Below the pieces are notes generated by a model. That model did no database searches. It was not told where the DNA came from and saw nothing but the letters and a program-made list of their open reading frames with translations. A DNA stretch of 64,000 nt from Paramecium tetraurelia (Eukaryota > Ciliophora > Oligohymenophorea > Peniculida > Parameciidae), in NCBI RefSeq assembly GCF_000165425.1, contig NW_001798976.1, positions 2,590 through 66,589 on the forward strand. Reading direction: 5' to 3'. Positions 35,649-50,912 of this stretch are shown here, piece after piece (the stretch's first letter is position 1; each line of letters opens with the position of its first letter). The translations under genes and the position numbers were made by a program.

Positions 35649-37058
35649 TCAATAATCAAATGATTTAATTTGATCAACAATCACTTTTAGAGCCTTTGTT
35701 TAAGTTTCTGCAACTTCTTCTCTAATTTCTAAATATCCTGCTATTTCATCTATTAGCCCATTAAATTGTTTTTTGGTTATCAATCCTTAAATGTATTTTT
35801 GTAAAACTGGAATCTCAATCAATAATTGCTTAGATAAATAATCCAACTTTATGGTTGAATAACACTTCACATATCTCAAAATCTTGACCTCAACAATAAT
35901 CTATTACATATAAGGTTTCAATAGTGCCAAAAAGGAATCCTTTTAGAATTACTAAGAAATAGAGAGTATTTTACTTCAGAGTTAATAATGCTGCTGAAAA
36001 TCTGAACATTCTATTATTCATAAGATATTCTGAGGTCCTAGAATACTCTAACATTTAGATCTTAGTCATAGACTTTGCTCTTCATATCATCAAACAAGTT
36101 CATCTTAAAGTTTTCAAGAATGCTAACAACAGATGCATAAATAAGGGCCTATTTAGCTTCTGGTGAACTAGAATCTAAGAAATTATAGAAAGCTTCCATG
36201 AGTTTCTTTCTACTCTACTCATATTGTCTTTCTAGAGCCTTTTATTAACCGATAGTAAGATTGATAACTCCAGATATCTTGAATATAGATGATTGATACA
36301 TATGATTCAAGCAAATCTAAATTGCATTTTAATAATTATCGATAAAGTGGTTTAATTTGGTTTTGACGATTTGTGCTTTTGTACAATAGAACTCTGTAGG
36401 CCAATAATTCAGCCAGAAAAGCTTTTTTTCTATCTTCATCCTGTATTTGGCTATTTTCCAATACAGATTGTATGTTCTTGAGTATAAAATAGATGTAGTA
36501 CTTAAATTATTTCTTCCAATTTATTAAAGCTCCCTTTTTGGTAATAATCTTTGCATAATTTCATACTAGCTCCACAATATATTCCTATTTGGTTCATAGA
36601 TTTTAACTTTTCTAGTAGGTTTGGTAGAACTGTAGATATAAGATGAGAATTATTGGAATTCATCAATGAATCTACTACAATTTTTAGTGCTTTGTCTCCT
36701 TCAGTCTTGTATTATTTGTCCAATAATTCTAGAAATCCTTGGATGTACTAGCACATTAGGTTATCATCAAATTTAGGTTTTTAAATTAATATCTAGATCA
36801 AATACTATGAAATATGTTGAAATTTGATACCTGATAACTCTTGAAGCTTCGTTATCTGGAATTAATATCTTTGGACTTTTCTTTTTCGATTATTTCATTA
36901 AAAAGCTGGTATGCTAAATCAGGATTAGTTTTCCATTCATCTTCTGCTGTATTATAATTATTCTCCAATTCTATTTCCTCCTAGTTGTCTTCTTAATCAA
37001 TTTAGCCATCATCAAATCCAGGCTCGTAATTATAATCATCATATTCTTAATCAGACAT
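35649..37058 (-). CDS. CSN2: COP9 signalosome subunit 2-like protein (PCI domain)
   Basis: The minus-strand ATG at 37058 gives the acidic start typical of CSN2 (MSDQEYDDYNYEPGFDDG; QEEIELENNYNTAEDE). TPR-like helices follow (KLCKDYYQKGSFNKLEEI, ALERQYEQSRKKLMEAF), then a PCI/winged-helix end (KCYSTIKLDYLSKQL, PVLQKYIQGLITKKQF, GLIDEIAGYL) and TGA 35651-35649. Order and spacing match CSN2 of the COP9 signalosome, which holds the cullin-deneddylating complex together; the 26S lid subunit Rpn6 is the main alternative. Several short introns are needed (for example near 36795-36830 and 36440). About 440 residues, which is usual for the family. Confidence 0.75.
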
Positions 37059-37078
37059 TATATTGAGGAATTTTATTA

Positions 37079-38242
<1,164 letters not shown>

Positions 38243-38288
38243 ATTAATCAATGCATAATAATTAATTATATTATGAATTATTAAATTG

Positions 38289-40293
<2,005 letters not shown>

Positions 40294-40388
40294 ATTCATA
40301 TATATATACTTGGGTATCCACTCTAATGACACTTCTATATTAGATTATGTATAAATCATTATTATTTAATAAAATAAAAGTAATAATA

Positions 40389-42151
40389 TCATCTTAACTT
40401 TGATTTTAGCTTAGCCTAATATTCTAAGTTCTCCTTCTATACTTTTTCTAGCAATTAGGATTTTTCTAAGACTTTCTAGCGTAATCTTTCAATCTCCTTA
40501 TCTTACAATTCACATTTACTCTAAAATTCATTGATAGTGATACTATTCATCTTTACTTCTTCTGATTATTTCTACAATTATTTATGTTATTGCACTAAAT
40601 TTCTGTAATTCTCAGCTTACCTTGATAAATCACCTATCAAACTGTCATTCTATTATTTTAGAATATTGATTTCTCCTTCTTTAATCTATAAATTCTCTAA
40701 GATTTATTCTTGAGATTAATTTTTTCCATTAAGATTCATCAGATCTTTTAATTAGACTTACAATCTAAAGACTTACTCATCTTTCTATTTGATGATATTA
40801 TTGAGTCTAGTGCATTCATCTCCTAACATATTAGTCTTACATTCCAATTCTCTAAAGTGTTATTAATATGATTATTGATTCTCTTTATATTAGGTTTCCA
40901 ACTTCTGATTCATCAATTTCAACTGTTAATTCTATTCCTTGTAACCAAGTAATTCCTATTCTAAAAATTAGATCAGCATTTATTTTTATTTGTGAAGATC
41001 ACTGATTTCATTCTAATGATTCTTCTCTTAATTTTCCAAAGAAGTTTATAATTTCTTAATTTAATTCTGCTCTTTAGTTTATTGCTATTATAAGAGACAG
41101 ATCTACTCCTACGATTTTCCACACATAGAAGTCAATTCACTAATCTTTTATTATAATGAATCCTTATGTTCATTATAAGTTTAAGACAAATGCTCAAAAT
41201 CACTTTCAATAAGCTTCAATTTGTTTTATAAAATGGATTCGCTTGCAGTCTTTGTTTCAGCTACATCCTTGAATTTACTCAATTCCTAAGATATTTCCTT
41301 ATTCTATTCTCTTTACTAAGTCAATTTAGACTTCAATTCAACAACGTGTTGTTCCTATGAACCAATCACAGCTTATTGTTTTAATAAAGTGAATTCCTAA
41401 TCCTTTGATTAAGAATCGAATTATTAAATAGCATATGACAACTTCTCCTCCAATATGTTATTATTTTTCTTTAGATTTATTAATTGAGTTTCCTAGAATT
41501 TAATTATAATATTTACCAATGCTTAAACAAGACTCTAATTCTTGTTGTCTGAACTAGAAATTTATGATAGGTTCTATTAGAGTCTAGCAATCTCTTGCTT
41601 TGCCTATTATTATTCTTATCTCAACGCTTGTCTGTGTTTTGATTCCTATTACTCCATCTGATATTTCAAATTGGCTATGTCTTATTTCCAGCTTAGGTCT
41701 ATTTATCTTACTGAGTCATTGTGACTCTTCTCCTACAATTCACATTTGTGTTTATGGAAATCCAATTAATCCTATAATATTTATTAAGAATTCGTACTTT
41801 GAGTTCCTGGTTTTCCAGTGCTAATTTTGGATCTTGTTGCACAACTACTTGAGGTTCTTGAGTCTTTTCTTTCAACTTTTGATTCTCTATTTGTAATCTG
41901 TCTATTTCTTTAATAAAAGTTTCCAAATCCTATATTGAACAACTGGGCTTTGATTATTTAGAAGTCTATTGTGGAATTGTTACTGGAGATTAAGGAGGTA
42001 ATTATGAATTTGATGATGTCAATGGTTGATAATTTGATACACCTGGTTTTATGAATGAGAATGGTTTTGCATCCTGCTTAGTTTCAGGTCGATTTTCTCT
42101 CTTATCGATTGAGTTATGTAGTGATAGCGGTTATCTATTGATTGAATTCAT
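40389..42151 (-). CDS. Long coiled-coil protein
   Basis: The minus-strand ATG at 42151 (MNSINRQPLSLHNS) starts a Ser/Pro/Gln-rich leader (FIKPGVSNYQPLTS; PPQSPVTIPQQ). From about residue 85 to the C-terminus heptads dominate (LETFIKEIDRLQIENQKL, LALENQELKV), interrupted by at least one short intron near 41790. The end is ENLEYQAKLKSKLR, TGA 40391-40389. About 570 residues. Kinesin-13 lies immediately downstream on the same strand with 95 bp between, but there is no evidence of co-transcription. No named domain; probably a centrosomal/basal-body or intracellular transport scaffold. Confidence 0.6.
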
Positions 42152-42359
42152 GGGGTAAATTATTAACGGATAAATATATAAATAAAATTTCTTATTATTT
42201 ATCTCTCCTTTTAATATTGATTTTATTGATAAATTCAATTAAAATTATTTATTAATTACACTTCATCTGATTAATTCAACTCTGAATTACTCTTTACTAG
42301 TCTTATATATTCAATATTCTTTGTTTTTAATATTCTAAAGTAGAATTATGAAATAATAA

Positions 42360-43583
42360 TCAAAATAATTGAGTGATATCCCAAAGATAATGATAGTTTG
42401 ATAATTGATTAAGAAGTTAATTTAATATACATAAAGATTTCATTTCCTTAATTATCTTCTTCTTAAGATGGCTCAAGTTTTGATTGATAGAACTCTCCTA
42501 AACTTATTCATCTTTATCATTTTCTTCAATTTCTTTTTCTTCTATAGAATAAAATTTAGAAGCATATTTTTCTTTTCTAACTTACAGTTTCTTGATCTGA
42601 GGAATTTCCTTGTCAATCATTTCTTCTAAAGATGATGCATAAATAGTAATAAACAATGAAGTAAAGATACTTGCTATTTCATGCTTATTGGAGATTGACC
42701 TTTTAATATATTAAACTTTGATATATCATCATCTTTAGTATTCAAAATTTCATTAATTCCTTAAAGCAATAGTAAAAGTGAATTCGAATCCTAGATGTCT
42801 TTATTTTGTTTTCACCTACTTTATTTTATGATTATTGAGTTTCATTCTGCTAGAAAACAAACTCTATTTCCTTCTTTATTCTTCTATTTATTTATTGGAT
42901 AATCTGTTTTACAATTCTAGGTTATCTTTAAAGTTCCTTAATCCTGTAGTTATTCTATCAATTTTTTAGCTTACTCATACACATTTTATTCTAGTTGATT
43001 CTGTATGATTTAATCCTTGAATTCTCCAAAAACTTATCTAAGCAATTTGATTTGTTTTTATTTGGACGTTCCTTAGATAGAATAATGAATAGGATTCATT
43101 TTATTGAATTGTTATCTATTCCCAATAACCTACTACTCTAATTGTTAAATAGTTAATTGAAGTTCTTGATTCTATTTTAATAATTAATCATTTTATTCTC
43201 TCTCTATCAAATGTTGATGATTGATCAGATTCATAACAGTTTACTAATCAAACGACTACTTTCTTAATTTATCTTGTTCAGCTTACAAATTTTAATTTAA
43301 AATTCAATTCCTTTTGAATTTTCTAACTTTCCTATAATTCTTATTTTAATTATTGAAGAGTCTTCTCTAAATGATTCTTTTCACTACTCCATTTTTATTC
43401 TTAAATTTGAAATTCATTTGAAAATTATGAGCATTATTCTTTTTTTATCACTTCTGATTCCTTCTTTAATTGATTAACTTAGACTTTTAACTTATTGTTC
43501 TCTAATTTCAACTTAGCTAATTCCACTTCATATTCTTTAAGTTAGGTATCAAAATCAGAAAGATCTGCTTCTTTAATTGACAT
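42360..43583 (-). CDS. Coiled-coil protein
   Basis: The minus-strand ATG at 43583 (MSIKEADLSDFDTQLKEY) begins directly with heptads (LAKLKLENNKLKVQVNQL). Charged coiled coil continues through most of the protein, with I/L/K/E/Q composition. It ends SLEEMIDKEIPQIKKL, a D/E-rich patch (EKEIEENDKDEQVQ), YHYLWDITQLF and TGA 42362-42360. About 400 residues. Some internal frames need short introns that I did not locate one by one. The protein type resembles the neighbouring gene at 40389-42151, but the sequences do not look duplicated. Function unknown. Confidence 0.6.
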
Positions 43584-43650
43584 TTATTTTTGAAATATAA
43601 TAATAAAATAATGTAAATAGCTTTTGAATTCGTTTTTAATAATTTTATTA

Positions 43651-44859
43651 ATGAAAATCTTGGTGCTTTGCTTAATAGCCTTAGCTATTGCAGATAAGTT
43701 CGATCAATTCAGAGCATTTGATTAAGATGAATTTGGCAGAACATTGATAGATACTCTCTAAATGCAAATGAGTACAGGTGAACCTATTGCTCGTTTCATT
43801 GAAATTATGAGAAACCTAGAAACCTCAATTGAGAACGAACAAAAGGAAGATGATAAAGCCAACAATGAATATTAGAATCAATGCACTGAAGACATTAAAG
43901 TATTACAATAAGAGAGTGCAAACTTGGAAAGAAGAACAGTCGAAATCCAATCAATTTTGGATGAATTAGAGCCATTAAGATCATACAAATAAGGTTAAGC
44001 TGATGCCAAGAATGCATGGAAGGTTGAAACGGAGAAGAAATTAGCTGATTTAGTAAAGAAGAGAGAAACAGAGAAGGCTGAGTTTGATAAAAAGGTAGAA
44101 GAACACGATTATGCAACATTCGTTATTGAAACAGTTAGAAGAATGTTTTCAGATAAAAATTAGAGTTTCTTATAAATGAACAACGAAGCATAATGGTAAA
44201 AAGTTAGAGATTACTTCATTAATGCTTCTGAATAAGCAAGTATTACAGATTGTTATATTTTTAGAGAAATTTGAAATCAAAAAGAGTTATTCCAAGATGT
44301 TCAATGTTTTTGCTGAAATTGCCAATGCTGCTTAAGCTGAAGACTTTTAGAATTCCCCAACTGTTAATAGAATTGTTAATTTATGTGATTTGATGCTTAA
44401 ACAAATTGAAGACAGCAAGGCTTTGGAAACTAAGGCAGAATAAAAGAGATTGAATATGTTTGTATTGGAGAAAGGAAACTTTGATAAAGATTTGACAAGT
44501 TTGAACAATGCTCTTGCCTAATTGACTGCTGCCATCTTAGGTTTGGATAACAGAATCTAAGATCAAAAAAGAGACTTAAGTGACTACAATGCTAGATTGG
44601 ATGCCAAAAACAAATAGAGTGAAGATAGAGGAGGTGAATGCAGAGAAAAGGCTTACAATTACTAATTAACCAGAGAGAAGAGGTACTTGCTATTTCATAA
44701 CTCTATATTAGAGAATAGAAAAGACAATTGGTATCTCAAATCATTGGTGCCTTCTCAGCTAACTAAAGAGATTTCGCAGAGTACGTTAAACTTAGAGGAT
44801 AGGCTGGAGATTTCAGAGGAAAGAACTTTTAGGTCTTGGGCAACCCCACGGAAGATTGA
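43651..44859 (+). CDS. Trichocyst matrix protein (TMP family)
   Basis: ATG 43651 gives a signal peptide (MKILVLCLIALAIADKF) and then a glutamate/lysine-rich coiled-coil protein with the family's pattern: MRNLETSIENEQKEDDKA, NNEYQNQCTEDI, NLERRTVEIQSILDEL. Two introns are evident: 25 nt near 44233-44257, and 29 nt at 44683-44711, which joins REKR to EQKRQLVSQIIGAFSANQ. The C-terminus, FAEYVKLRGQAGDF, matches TMP ends; stop TGA 44857-44859. About 380 residues. TMP precursors are cleaved and crystallise in trichocysts, the defensive secretory organelles released by Ca2+-triggered exocytosis. If the second intron were kept, the frame would stay open another ~80 codons, to the TGA at 44960. This is one of the strongest indicators of Paramecium. 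Confidence 0.85.
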
Positions 44860-44958
44860 ATATGAATAATATCATATTAAATTATTAGTAACTATGTTCT
44901 AGAATTTCTATAACGATTAATTCAGAAGAATTGTTCTTTCAGATAATGATTAATAATT

Positions 44959-45349
44959 ATGAAGAATCACTACATCACCTTGGGAATAGAGAGGAATGCC
45001 CAGCAATAATAAATAAAGGAAGCATATCATAGATTAGCTTTAAAATGGCATCCAGTATGTTATATAATTAATCTATTATTAGGATAAGAATACAAACTGC
45101 AGAGCTTAGGCTATTACGCAATTCCAAGAGATTAACGAGGCCTATAACACACTATCTCAGTCAGAAAGCAAGAGGAAGTATGATAGTAAATTGGAACGAC
45201 ATGATCATTCATAAAAACTGAAATATTTTCTGGAACAAATTGAAGAAAGGAGCGAAGAATTTACATATTTAAATAAAGATGATTAAGATATTTTGAATCG
45301 ATTCATCAATAGGATTAACAATAAAAGCAAAAGAATAAGGAAGTATTGA
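44959..45349 (+). CDS. Short J-domain (DnaJ/HSP40-like) protein
   Basis: ATG 44959 gives MKNHYITLGIERNAQQQQIK, the first helix and turn of a J domain. The HPD motif is split by a 28-nt intron (45055-45082): LALKWHP / DKNTNCRAQAITQFQEI. Helix IV (NEAYNTLSQSESKRKYD) completes the domain at about residue 70. A charged helical tail (FLEQIEERSEEFTYL, RFINRINNKSKRIRKY) ends at TGA 45347-45349. About 120 residues; no G/F or zinc-finger regions, so type III. J proteins stimulate the ATPase of Hsp70 through HPD. Its ATG overlaps the reading frame of the unspliced trichocyst transcript. Confidence 0.85.
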
Positions 45350-45472
45350 TGAAAATATAAGTCTATTTATTTCTTTGATTCTTATAATTTAATGATTAAG
45401 TATGTGATAAATTTATGGTCATTAATTTTTATAATTATTTTTTGTGTAAACTATAAAATAGTCATTAAACTA

Positions 45473-47182
45473 ATGAAAGTTAATCAAAGTGTTGAAACTA
45501 ATGTAAATAAAAACACTGTTTATTCTGAGTAAGTTGCGGAAGAATAGGAAAATCAGTAAGAAAAGTCTTCTCTTAAATATATTGTGTTAATCTTAGCATG
45601 CCTCTTAATGTTTGGAAATAATTACTCTTTCGATAATCCCCAAGCTCTTCAGAGACAATTGACCCAGGACTTGGATATCAGCATCTCCAAATATAATCTT
45701 TTGTATACTGCTTTTTCATTTCCGAATATATTCCTAACTCTCATCGGTGGAATGATTATCGATGTTTTAGGTAAATTCAATATCTAATGCCCAAAGGTAT
45801 AAGAGTCGCTATAACGGGATTCAGTGCGATAGTAGTGATTGCTTAGACCATCATAGCATTCGGAGGTTTATTTAAGAGTTTCTGGATAATGTTGGCAGGT
45901 AGAGTACTTTTTGGTAGTGCTTCCGAGAGTCTACTAATAGCACAGACAGCCATGATTGGTAAATGGTTTAGAGGGAAGGAATTATCGACAGCCATTGGTT
46001 ATATTATGACCATGCCAGAAATAGCATCAGCAGCCAATTCCTTTGTCACACCCACAATCTACGATCATTTTAATGGCCTCACTTATCCATTATTCTTCAG
46101 TGTTTTTTTATGCTTTCTGTCATTCATTTGTGGAGTAGTTCTGTGTATTTTGGATAGAAACAACGATAAAAAGTAGAAAGGTAAACTAATAATGTAAACC
46201 AAAAGGGTTATAGTTCGTTTATAAAGATAATGCCAGTGAAAAGAGTGAATAGGTTGAAAAGGTATCCTTCAAAGATATCAAAAGTCTAAATGGTACCTTT
46301 TGGATCTTAATTTTGATATGCACACTTGCAATGGGAGCATATGTACCCTTCTTAGATGATGCTAATGATTTCCTTCAAGAAAAGTTCGAATTCAGTTATG
46401 TGTAATCTGGGAGGATCCTAACTTTGACATATCTAGCCGCTGGTATTAATGTAATATATATAGCTATTACTAGTCCATTCTTAGGTCCATATGTGGATAA
46501 GGTGGGCAAGAGACGATTTTTCATCTTAATCACTTGTCTCTTTTTTTCTGCCACTCATTTCCTCTTTGGTTTTATGAAGTCAGGCTATCATGATAAGCCT
46601 AATTGGTTTTCAATTATTCCATTGATAACATTGGGAATGTCATATTCCCTATATTGTTGTGTTTTAATACCATCAGTGTAGTATGTAGTCCAATAAAGAG
46701 TCATAGGAACTGCATTTGGAATTTTGGGGATGTTTACTAGTACATCTATGGCCTTATTCCCAATTTTGGCTGGGTATATAGTTGAGGAAGCCACTTCTAA
46801 GGAGGAAGGATATTCAACTGTTGGATTCTTCTATTGTGGAGTGTCAATATTTGGGCTCATCTTTACAATCTCGCTTTACTTTTTTGACAAACAAAGTTCG
46901 ATTATTTTAGATTTTGTAAACCCTGAAAATCCGACTAAGGAGGAAAAAGAAATAATGAAAAGCATCAAATAAGCAAACAATGAGTAATTAGGGGTTTTCG
47001 AAGACATTGATGATGATTTATTGAAAATTGAAGGGGAGGAAAATGATGATGATGAAAATGTTAAAAATGATGGGTTTTGGGAGAAAAATCAAAGGTATCT
47101 TGTATCAAGTAAGGGATTTTCGACCCCTAAGTTGGCAGCTAATAAAACAGTGCATGAAAGAACTGGGTCACTGTATTATTGA
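45473..47182 (+). CDS. Major facilitator superfamily transporter, MFSD1-like
   Basis: ATG 45473 starts a polar N-terminus (MKVNQSVETNVNKN) followed by helix 1 (YIVLILACLLMFGNNYSFDN). The order continues: DLDISISKYNLLYTAFSFPN, LTLIGGMIIDVLG, then after a 26-nt intron (45772-45797) a helix in which the RVLFGSASESLLIAQTAMIG segment matches the MFS helix 4-5 region. The second half repeats the pattern (GPYVDKVGKRRFFILITC, VIGTAFGILGMFTSTSMAL). Twelve helices are expected. The tail is acidic (GEENDDDENVKND). The stop is TGA 47180-47182; about 550 residues. The Asn/Tyr-rich helix 1 and GxxxDxxGxR loops resemble MFSD1, a lysosomal dipeptide exporter in animals; the substrate here is inference. A splice near 46180-46205 is not certain. 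Confidence 0.8.
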
Positions 47183-47205
47183 TAGTTAATTAATTATAAT
47201 AAAAT

Positions 47206-47808
47206 ATGAATAAGAATAAATTATTAAGAGTAAAAACTTTAGATCATCTATTTAATTATTCTCCTTAAATTAAGTCATAAGTTGTAGAGGATAGTTTGTC
47301 CACTAAAAAGTTTAGAGTATTCACCTTCTCTGACAAATTACCATATCAAGAGAATATAGGTAAAATATCAACACCCAAACTTATGGTAAGTTTGCAGTCC
47401 AATAAATCATTCCAAAGTTTGACCAAACTAGAAAAAGCAATCCATTTTCACAATAGAAAGAATAGTTTTTAGCATCATACACATCTTAATTAACTACTTC
47501 ATGATGATTAGTATTAAAAGATTATATCAATCAAAATGGAAGATGTAGATCCATTTTTCAAAAAGGCTTCACCTTTAAAATAAGAAATCAAACCCAATGA
47601 GCAGAAATAGAAGAATAATCTCTTAAGAAAACTATAAGTGCAAAAATAATTAAGGGATGATGAGTTTTAACACCAAAATTAAGAAAAAATTAGATTACTC
47701 AATTAATAGATTAATCACTCTCCAGGATCTCGATATTATAAAACATACATTCATAAACATGGTTATAGATAGCCAGAATTCTTAAATGATGTTGAAATTA
47801 TTTAATGA
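47206..47808 (+). CDS. Hypothetical basic hydrophilic protein
   Basis: An intron-free 200-codon frame, ATG 47206 to TGA 47806-47808, only 23 bp after the transporter stop on the same strand. It is rich in K, Q, H and S (MNKNKLLRVKTLDHLFNYS; HFHNRKNSFQHHTHLNQ; QINHSPGSRYYKTYIHKHGY). No signal peptide, membrane helix or known motif. The high count of TAA/TAG glutamine codons in one open frame supports coding. Function is unknown. Confidence 0.6.
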
Positions 47809-47910
47809 TAAATAGATCATTAAACAAAAATAATTCATTAATCAAGTGATTAAAAGGATTCCTGAAATGAAGTATTCTGCTTTTCATTTACTCTTTTCTA
47901 TTTCCATTTA

Positions 47911-49665
47911 TCAACTAAGTTATTAGATTATAGAAATTCTAATTTATTCTAAAATTATTATAATATTATTATACCATAGACAACTTTTATTCATTCTAAA
48001 AATACTCCATCGATGTTTATTGTGGAGTTTACCAAAAACCCTAAGCTTGCTACTATTACGGAGCAATATTTGGTGACAAATTCTCAGGATACGGACTCCT
48101 AATCAAAAGAGGTGATACACCCATATTATACGGATTATTACTATTATTATACAGATACATGGCTTAGGCAGGAGTGTATACCATAGGAGTTTGATTAATT
48201 TGCGGAAAAGGAGAAATTAGGTTATAATTTTAGTGATAATTCATTAAATATTATCCCATTAACATTTAAACAGGAGTTTATTAAATTTATGGTTACACTT
48301 CCTCTTAATAATTTCTAAATCCTTAGTATAAGTATTAATTGGATTATTAGATTGGAGATTGTTAAACTTATTTAAATCCAAATTAATCGTTTTTTAATTC
48401 TTCTATTTTTTAAAAGGAAGGTTAAATATTATAATATAAAGTATTAGGAGTTGAGAGTTCTTTTTTATTATTTTCATTTATTAATTACTATTAGAAATGT
48501 TACTGAATTTTCTATTATTGTTCAAATGTATATTATTATTACTATTATGGTTCTACTTAAATATCTTGTCTATTTTCTTCTATTTTAATTTTATTGCCTT
48601 GCTATTTTGATGTCATTTACAAATCCTTGGATGACTTAACTTTAATTTGCTGATCAATTTGTAAAACATCCTTAATAGCCTTTCTTTTCTTTGTTTAGAC
48701 TTCGATTTGCTCGATTTTATTAGGTTCTTTTTGAGTAGTTTTAGATTTAACTTATCTCAAATAAGTCATTCTGATTTGGGACTCTTCTTTTTGTGGTTCT
48801 TAGATTTATTATTCATCTTGTTTATTCAAATACTCCTTTATTGCTTCTAATTCTTCAATATCATCATCATCTTCATCTTTGTATATTTTTTGGATTAGAC
48901 TCTTAAATCTATTTTAAAGATGTAAATTATGACCTGTTTTTGACTTGATTTTCTGTTCTTCCATCCAAAAGACTAGAAATGAGTGACCATCTCTTCCCAT
49001 TCTTAACGACCATGTTCAATAATTGAAGATCTTCTTATTGGCTCCAATTAGTTCTATTGATTTGATTAATTTTTGATACTTCTTCAGTTTTGGGTTTAAA
49101 TAATTCATCCATCTCTCTCTAACCTATTTTGGGGTTCTGATGTATTATCCATTGTTTTAATTATACAATTCAAGAGCGATATGTGTCCAAATATGTTTTT
49201 CATCCTATTCACTTTATTACGAATGAGAATATTGAATACTTCATAAGCGATCGTATGATTTCATCCTCTTCTGGATCCCAATTTATACTCTTAGAAACTG
49301 GGTTAATAAGAGTTATCCATCTTTATTTAAGAGTGACTTCATCTATTTTTAGAATATTTGACAATTATCCCCATTCATCTTGAGTAGGATTGATAGTCTT
49401 CTTATTTTTCAATTAAAAGAATTTGCCCATAATCCAGATGAACATCATCTTGCATTATTTGTCCCATTTACGCTTGATGCTTGCTTTTTCTTCAGACAGT
49501 AATCTATAATGGTTTCATAATAAAATTATACTTTTGTGCAATTGAATCAAAATGTTTACTGTTAGGATTGATGAAGTTTTCTTTAATTTTGAATTAATTT
49601 CGAAATGGAAAGGAAAGCTCTGAATTTTTAAGAGAACCCAATTCTTGTAAAAATCCATTAAACAT
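47911..49665 (-). CDS. Three-repeat MYB DNA-binding protein with Gln/Asn-rich C-terminus
   Basis: The minus-strand ATG at 49665 (MFNGFLQELGSLKNSE) precedes three MYB repeats. R1 includes IKRKWDKQCKMMFIW and LKQRWITLINP. R2 is NWDPEEDEIIRSLM with WTHIALEL and VRERWMNYLNP. R3 is NWSQQEDLQLLNMVVKNG, KRWSLISSLLDGRTENQVKN. The regularly spaced tryptophans of each helix-turn-helix are present. Introns of 28, 28, 26 and 25 nt fall inside or between repeats and each restores the frame. The C-terminal 250 residues are Q/N/P/Y-rich (PQQQQQYTFEQQQKIQQH; FPQINQTPMVYTPAQAM), like an activation or prion-like region. After a 26-nt intron the gene ends at TGA 47913-47911. Likely a nuclear transcription factor; targets unknown. 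Confidence 0.85.
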
Positions 49666-49759
49666 TAATTAAGTATAATTTATACTATAAAAAAGATAAA
49701 AACATAATTAAATCTAGGGAATGTGCAACTTATCATTTCAAAACATTATTAACACAACA

Positions 49760-50158
49760 ATGTCCTATTCAATTTTACATTTTAAAAGCTATTAATCCTC
49801 AAAATGTATTAATTATCTTCCATCTCAAAATAGGAGAGTCTCGTCCTTTAAATTGAATAGAGAATTAGAAATTAATGTCTGGATTGTTTATAATTTGATG
49901 AAGTGATTTTCAATGATAAAACAAAATATTGGATGACGAATAGAATAGAAAAAAATAATCAACTCTTTTGATGGAAAACCATAGTCAAAGATGTTGGTTT
50001 GCTAGTCTAATTGAATTAAGTACAAAGATTTAGTATGATTTCTAAATTATTTAGCAGAGAACGACGATGTCAGTTAAAATTTTTTACCTTCATCACTATA
50101 TCAATATTTGGCGTATTTGATCAGAAGAACGGAATATTCTTTCAGATAATCATAATGA
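49760..50158 (+). CDS. Small gene with one in-frame TGA
   Basis: ATG 49760 (MSYSILHFKSYQSSKCINYL) runs into RIRNQCLDCLQFDEVIFND after a 23-nt intron. The frame reaches TGA at 49969-49971 (after KNNQLF), yet continues in the same frame with WKTIVKDVGLLVQLNQVQRF, a 22-nt intron and TENDDVSQNFLPSSLYQYLA to TGA 50156-50158. If the first TGA is real, the product is ~62 residues; if not, ~115. The CxxC (CLDC) might bind metal. An open minus-strand frame over the same bases has no plausible start. It lies divergent to the MYB gene. Low certainty. Confidence 0.35.
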
Positions 50159-50249
50159 AAATTGAGATGTAGATTATTAATTGATTTTAATGACTTTGAT
50201 ACTAATATAAATGTGAATTGAAAAACCAAAATTATTAATTAATTTAAAC

Positions 50250-50870
50250 ATGCTTTATAAACCTATACAATATCCTGAGTCTAGAGCTCTGGATAGGATT
50301 ACACTACAACAACCGAAATCTCATTTATTGCCTGAAATCCAAATGAACTAACAATTTAAATCGCTCCAAAATATACCACATTCAAGTAGAGTGAATGATG
50401 GATTATTGTCTTACAGAAATAGTCTATTTGATCAAATATAAGAACCTCTGACGTAGAGATCAACTTACAATTCAATCATCAAGAATAAGAAATTCTCTTT
50501 GAACCAAGAACAATAGAGTTAAAAAAAAGGACTATTAGTCAAATTTGAAGATATGGGAATCTAAAATAATTAACCAAAAAGTATTTTGAAAAGGAAAAAT
50601 TCGAACAGTAGTCAACACTCAGATGTTTTAGATTTCTTCGAATTAGTGGAAGAATAAGCTTTACCTGTACGGAACAAGAAGCATATTATTCTTGAACCTT
50701 TACAATCTACTCCTTCTCCACAAATGGCGAATGCTATTTCACCTAAAAGAGTCTCCTTCAATAAATAAATCTAAATAAAATTGATCAGTGATGATTATAC
50801 TGAATCTAATGAAAAAAGAGTTTAAAGTAGACACCATTTACGTAGATAGATGACAGACTTCATAAATTGA
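50250..50870 (+). CDS. Hydrophilic protein with RVxF-type PP1-docking motif
   Basis: An intron-free 206-codon frame, ATG 50250 to TGA 50868-50870. It is polar and probably disordered (MLYKPIQYPESRALDRI; LKRKNSNSSQHSDVLDFF). Two features stand out: KSILKRKNS, and near residue ~175 SPKRVSFNKQIQIKL, where basic-basic-V-S-F matches the RVxF motif by which many proteins bind protein phosphatase 1. The tail is basic (SRHHLRRQMTDFIN). A PP1 regulatory or targeting subunit is a reasonable hypothesis, not shown. The next gene, a different phosphatase, starts 43 bp downstream, but that adjacency need not be meaningful. Confidence 0.6.
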
Positions 50871-50912
50871 TAACATTCATATAAAAATTTATATTTAAAT
50901 ATATATATTATA

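Noticed and set aside
49700-50245. Minus-strand gene between the MYB gene and 50250
   Set aside because: A long frame exists but has no good ATG and contains a TGA; the forward frame has two plausible introns and a start, so it is preferred.
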